The position numbers were made by a program, and so were the translations under genes. A stretch of DNA of 6,713 nucleotides from Verrucomicrobiota bacterium (GTDB lineage: Bacteria; Verrucomicrobiota; Kiritimatiellia; Kiritimatiellales; Tichowtungiaceae): assembly GCA_030619095.1 (NCBI GenBank), contig JAUXCB010000085.1, positions 1-6,713 on the forward strand, read 5' to 3'. This document shows positions 6,319 through 6,713 of this stretch, one piece after another. The first letter of the stretch is position 1; the number at the start of each line of letters is the position of its first letter. A model generated the notes under the pieces. That model was not told the origin of the DNA and made no database searches. It saw only the letters and a program-made list of their open reading frames with translations.

Positions 6319-6675
6319 ATGCAACTCAGAGCGATTCCTTACACGGGGGTTTTATCCGGATATAACGCCGAAGGGACCCTCATTCATATTCACAATAAAA
6401 ACTCTTCTTGCCTCCTCAAAACCCAAGAAGCCCTAGACATCTAACTAGAACAAGGCATCTTATCAGCTAAACAGGCACAAAAATCAGATAAACACTGAGG
6501 GGTTTCAGTTTTAATTTATGAGGGGTTCCAAACTGCCGGCGGCGATTACCAACCGGATCACTCAGAAAACCAACTTCATCCCATTTTAAACAACAAATCA
6601 CACCGGATCCCACCTGAACCCGTGGAAGCGTTTTCCTTGTTTTTTGTTTTTTTATATGAGATCAATGGAACATAA
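6319..6675 (+). pseudogene. Possible decayed gene in AT-rich edge region
   Basis: One plus-strand frame is far more open than expected for such AT-rich DNA. It is open from 6289 to a TAA at 6442-6444, again to a TGA at 6496-6498, and then to a TAA at 6673-6675. The first block has an ATG at 6319, with GGAAG seven bases upstream, and would give 41 residues starting MQLRAIPYTGVLSGYNAEGT. The later blocks read, for example, GVSVLIYEGFQTAGGDY. I recognise no family. It could be the remains of a gene with two stop mutations, a 41-residue small protein followed by noncoding DNA, or chance. Confidence 0.2.
6496..6530 (+). repeat. Pair of 12-base direct repeats
   Basis: TGAGGGGTTTCA at 6496-6507 and TGAGGGGTTCCA at 6519-6530 differ at one base and start 23 bases apart, about two helical turns. 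The first copy also forms a short stem (ACTGA at 6494-6498 with TCAGT at 6505-6509) followed by TTTTAATTT. They might be a protein binding site or a chance duplication. Confidence 0.4.
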
Positions 6676-6713
6676 GTTGTGTCCGGAGTCGTCTAAACAA
6701 AAAAAAGGAACTC

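Larger units (their letters stand above)
6299..6713. other. AT-rich stretch without a convincing gene
   Basis: Upstream of trxB the base composition changes to AT-rich, with several A and T runs, in contrast to the GC-rich genes to the left. Apart from the weak broken frame on the plus strand, it holds two near-identical 12-base direct repeats (6496-6507 and 6519-6530), a small hairpin at 6494-6509 and a T-rich tract at 6635-6653. No intact gene of normal size fits on either strand. At the very end, eight A bases followed by GGA resemble a ribosome site for a gene starting beyond the window. Confidence 0.5.

Noticed and set aside
6306..6437. 43-codon plus-strand frame beginning MEEKGCNSER
   Set aside because: It overlaps the other open frame in the AT-rich edge, has no Shine-Dalgarno and no recognisable feature. 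I see no reason to prefer it over chance.
6635..6653. T-rich tract as a terminator
   Set aside because: The only stem before it is a weak five-pair GGAAG/TTTCC with a three-base loop, and no gene clearly ends there.

Overview
The window is a piece of a bacterial chromosome with GC-rich, densely packed genes. It carries two tRNA genes with encoded CCA ends. The genes are ordinary metabolic, redox and cell-wall functions plus one small toxin-antitoxin pair. No phage, transposon or CRISPR element is visible. The lineage cannot be fixed from sequence alone. The long, insertion-bearing nucleoside diphosphate kinase-like protein and the stand-alone 3D-domain protein with a CxCxxCC motif make me think of the Planctomycetes-Verrucomicrobia-Kiritimatiellota group, but this is only an impression.

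Left part (1-2138, plus strand): the 3' part of an unusual two-repeat nucleoside diphosphate kinase-like gene is followed after 17 bases by a complete class I aspartate/aromatic aminotransferase. They are probably co-transcribed. Middle (2139-2859, plus strand): tRNA-Leu(UAG) and tRNA-Lys(CUU) flank a small open frame for a possible two-helix membrane protein. Each tRNA has a candidate promoter, and the one for tRNA-Leu is the better.

Right part (2860-6235, minus strand): read in the direction of transcription, the order is thioredoxin reductase (trxB), a Phd/YefM-type antitoxin, a PIN-domain VapC-type toxin overlapping it by four bases, a butyryl-CoA-type acyl-CoA dehydrogenase whose ribosome binding site starts at the toxin stop codon, and a small membrane-anchored 3D-domain protein. 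The short gaps (45, -4 and 14 bases) allow the first four to be one transcript. A hairpin after the dehydrogenase could end it. The 3D gene converges on tRNA-Lys.

Right edge (6236-6713): this stretch is clearly more AT-rich than the rest. It holds the trxB leader and then about 400 bases with no convincing gene. One plus-strand frame through it is unusually open but is broken by two stop codons, so it may be a decayed gene. The most notable points are the degenerate kinase repeat, the tight join of the toxin-antitoxin pair to the dehydrogenase, and this AT-rich edge. I did not find clear evidence for a new multi-gene system.
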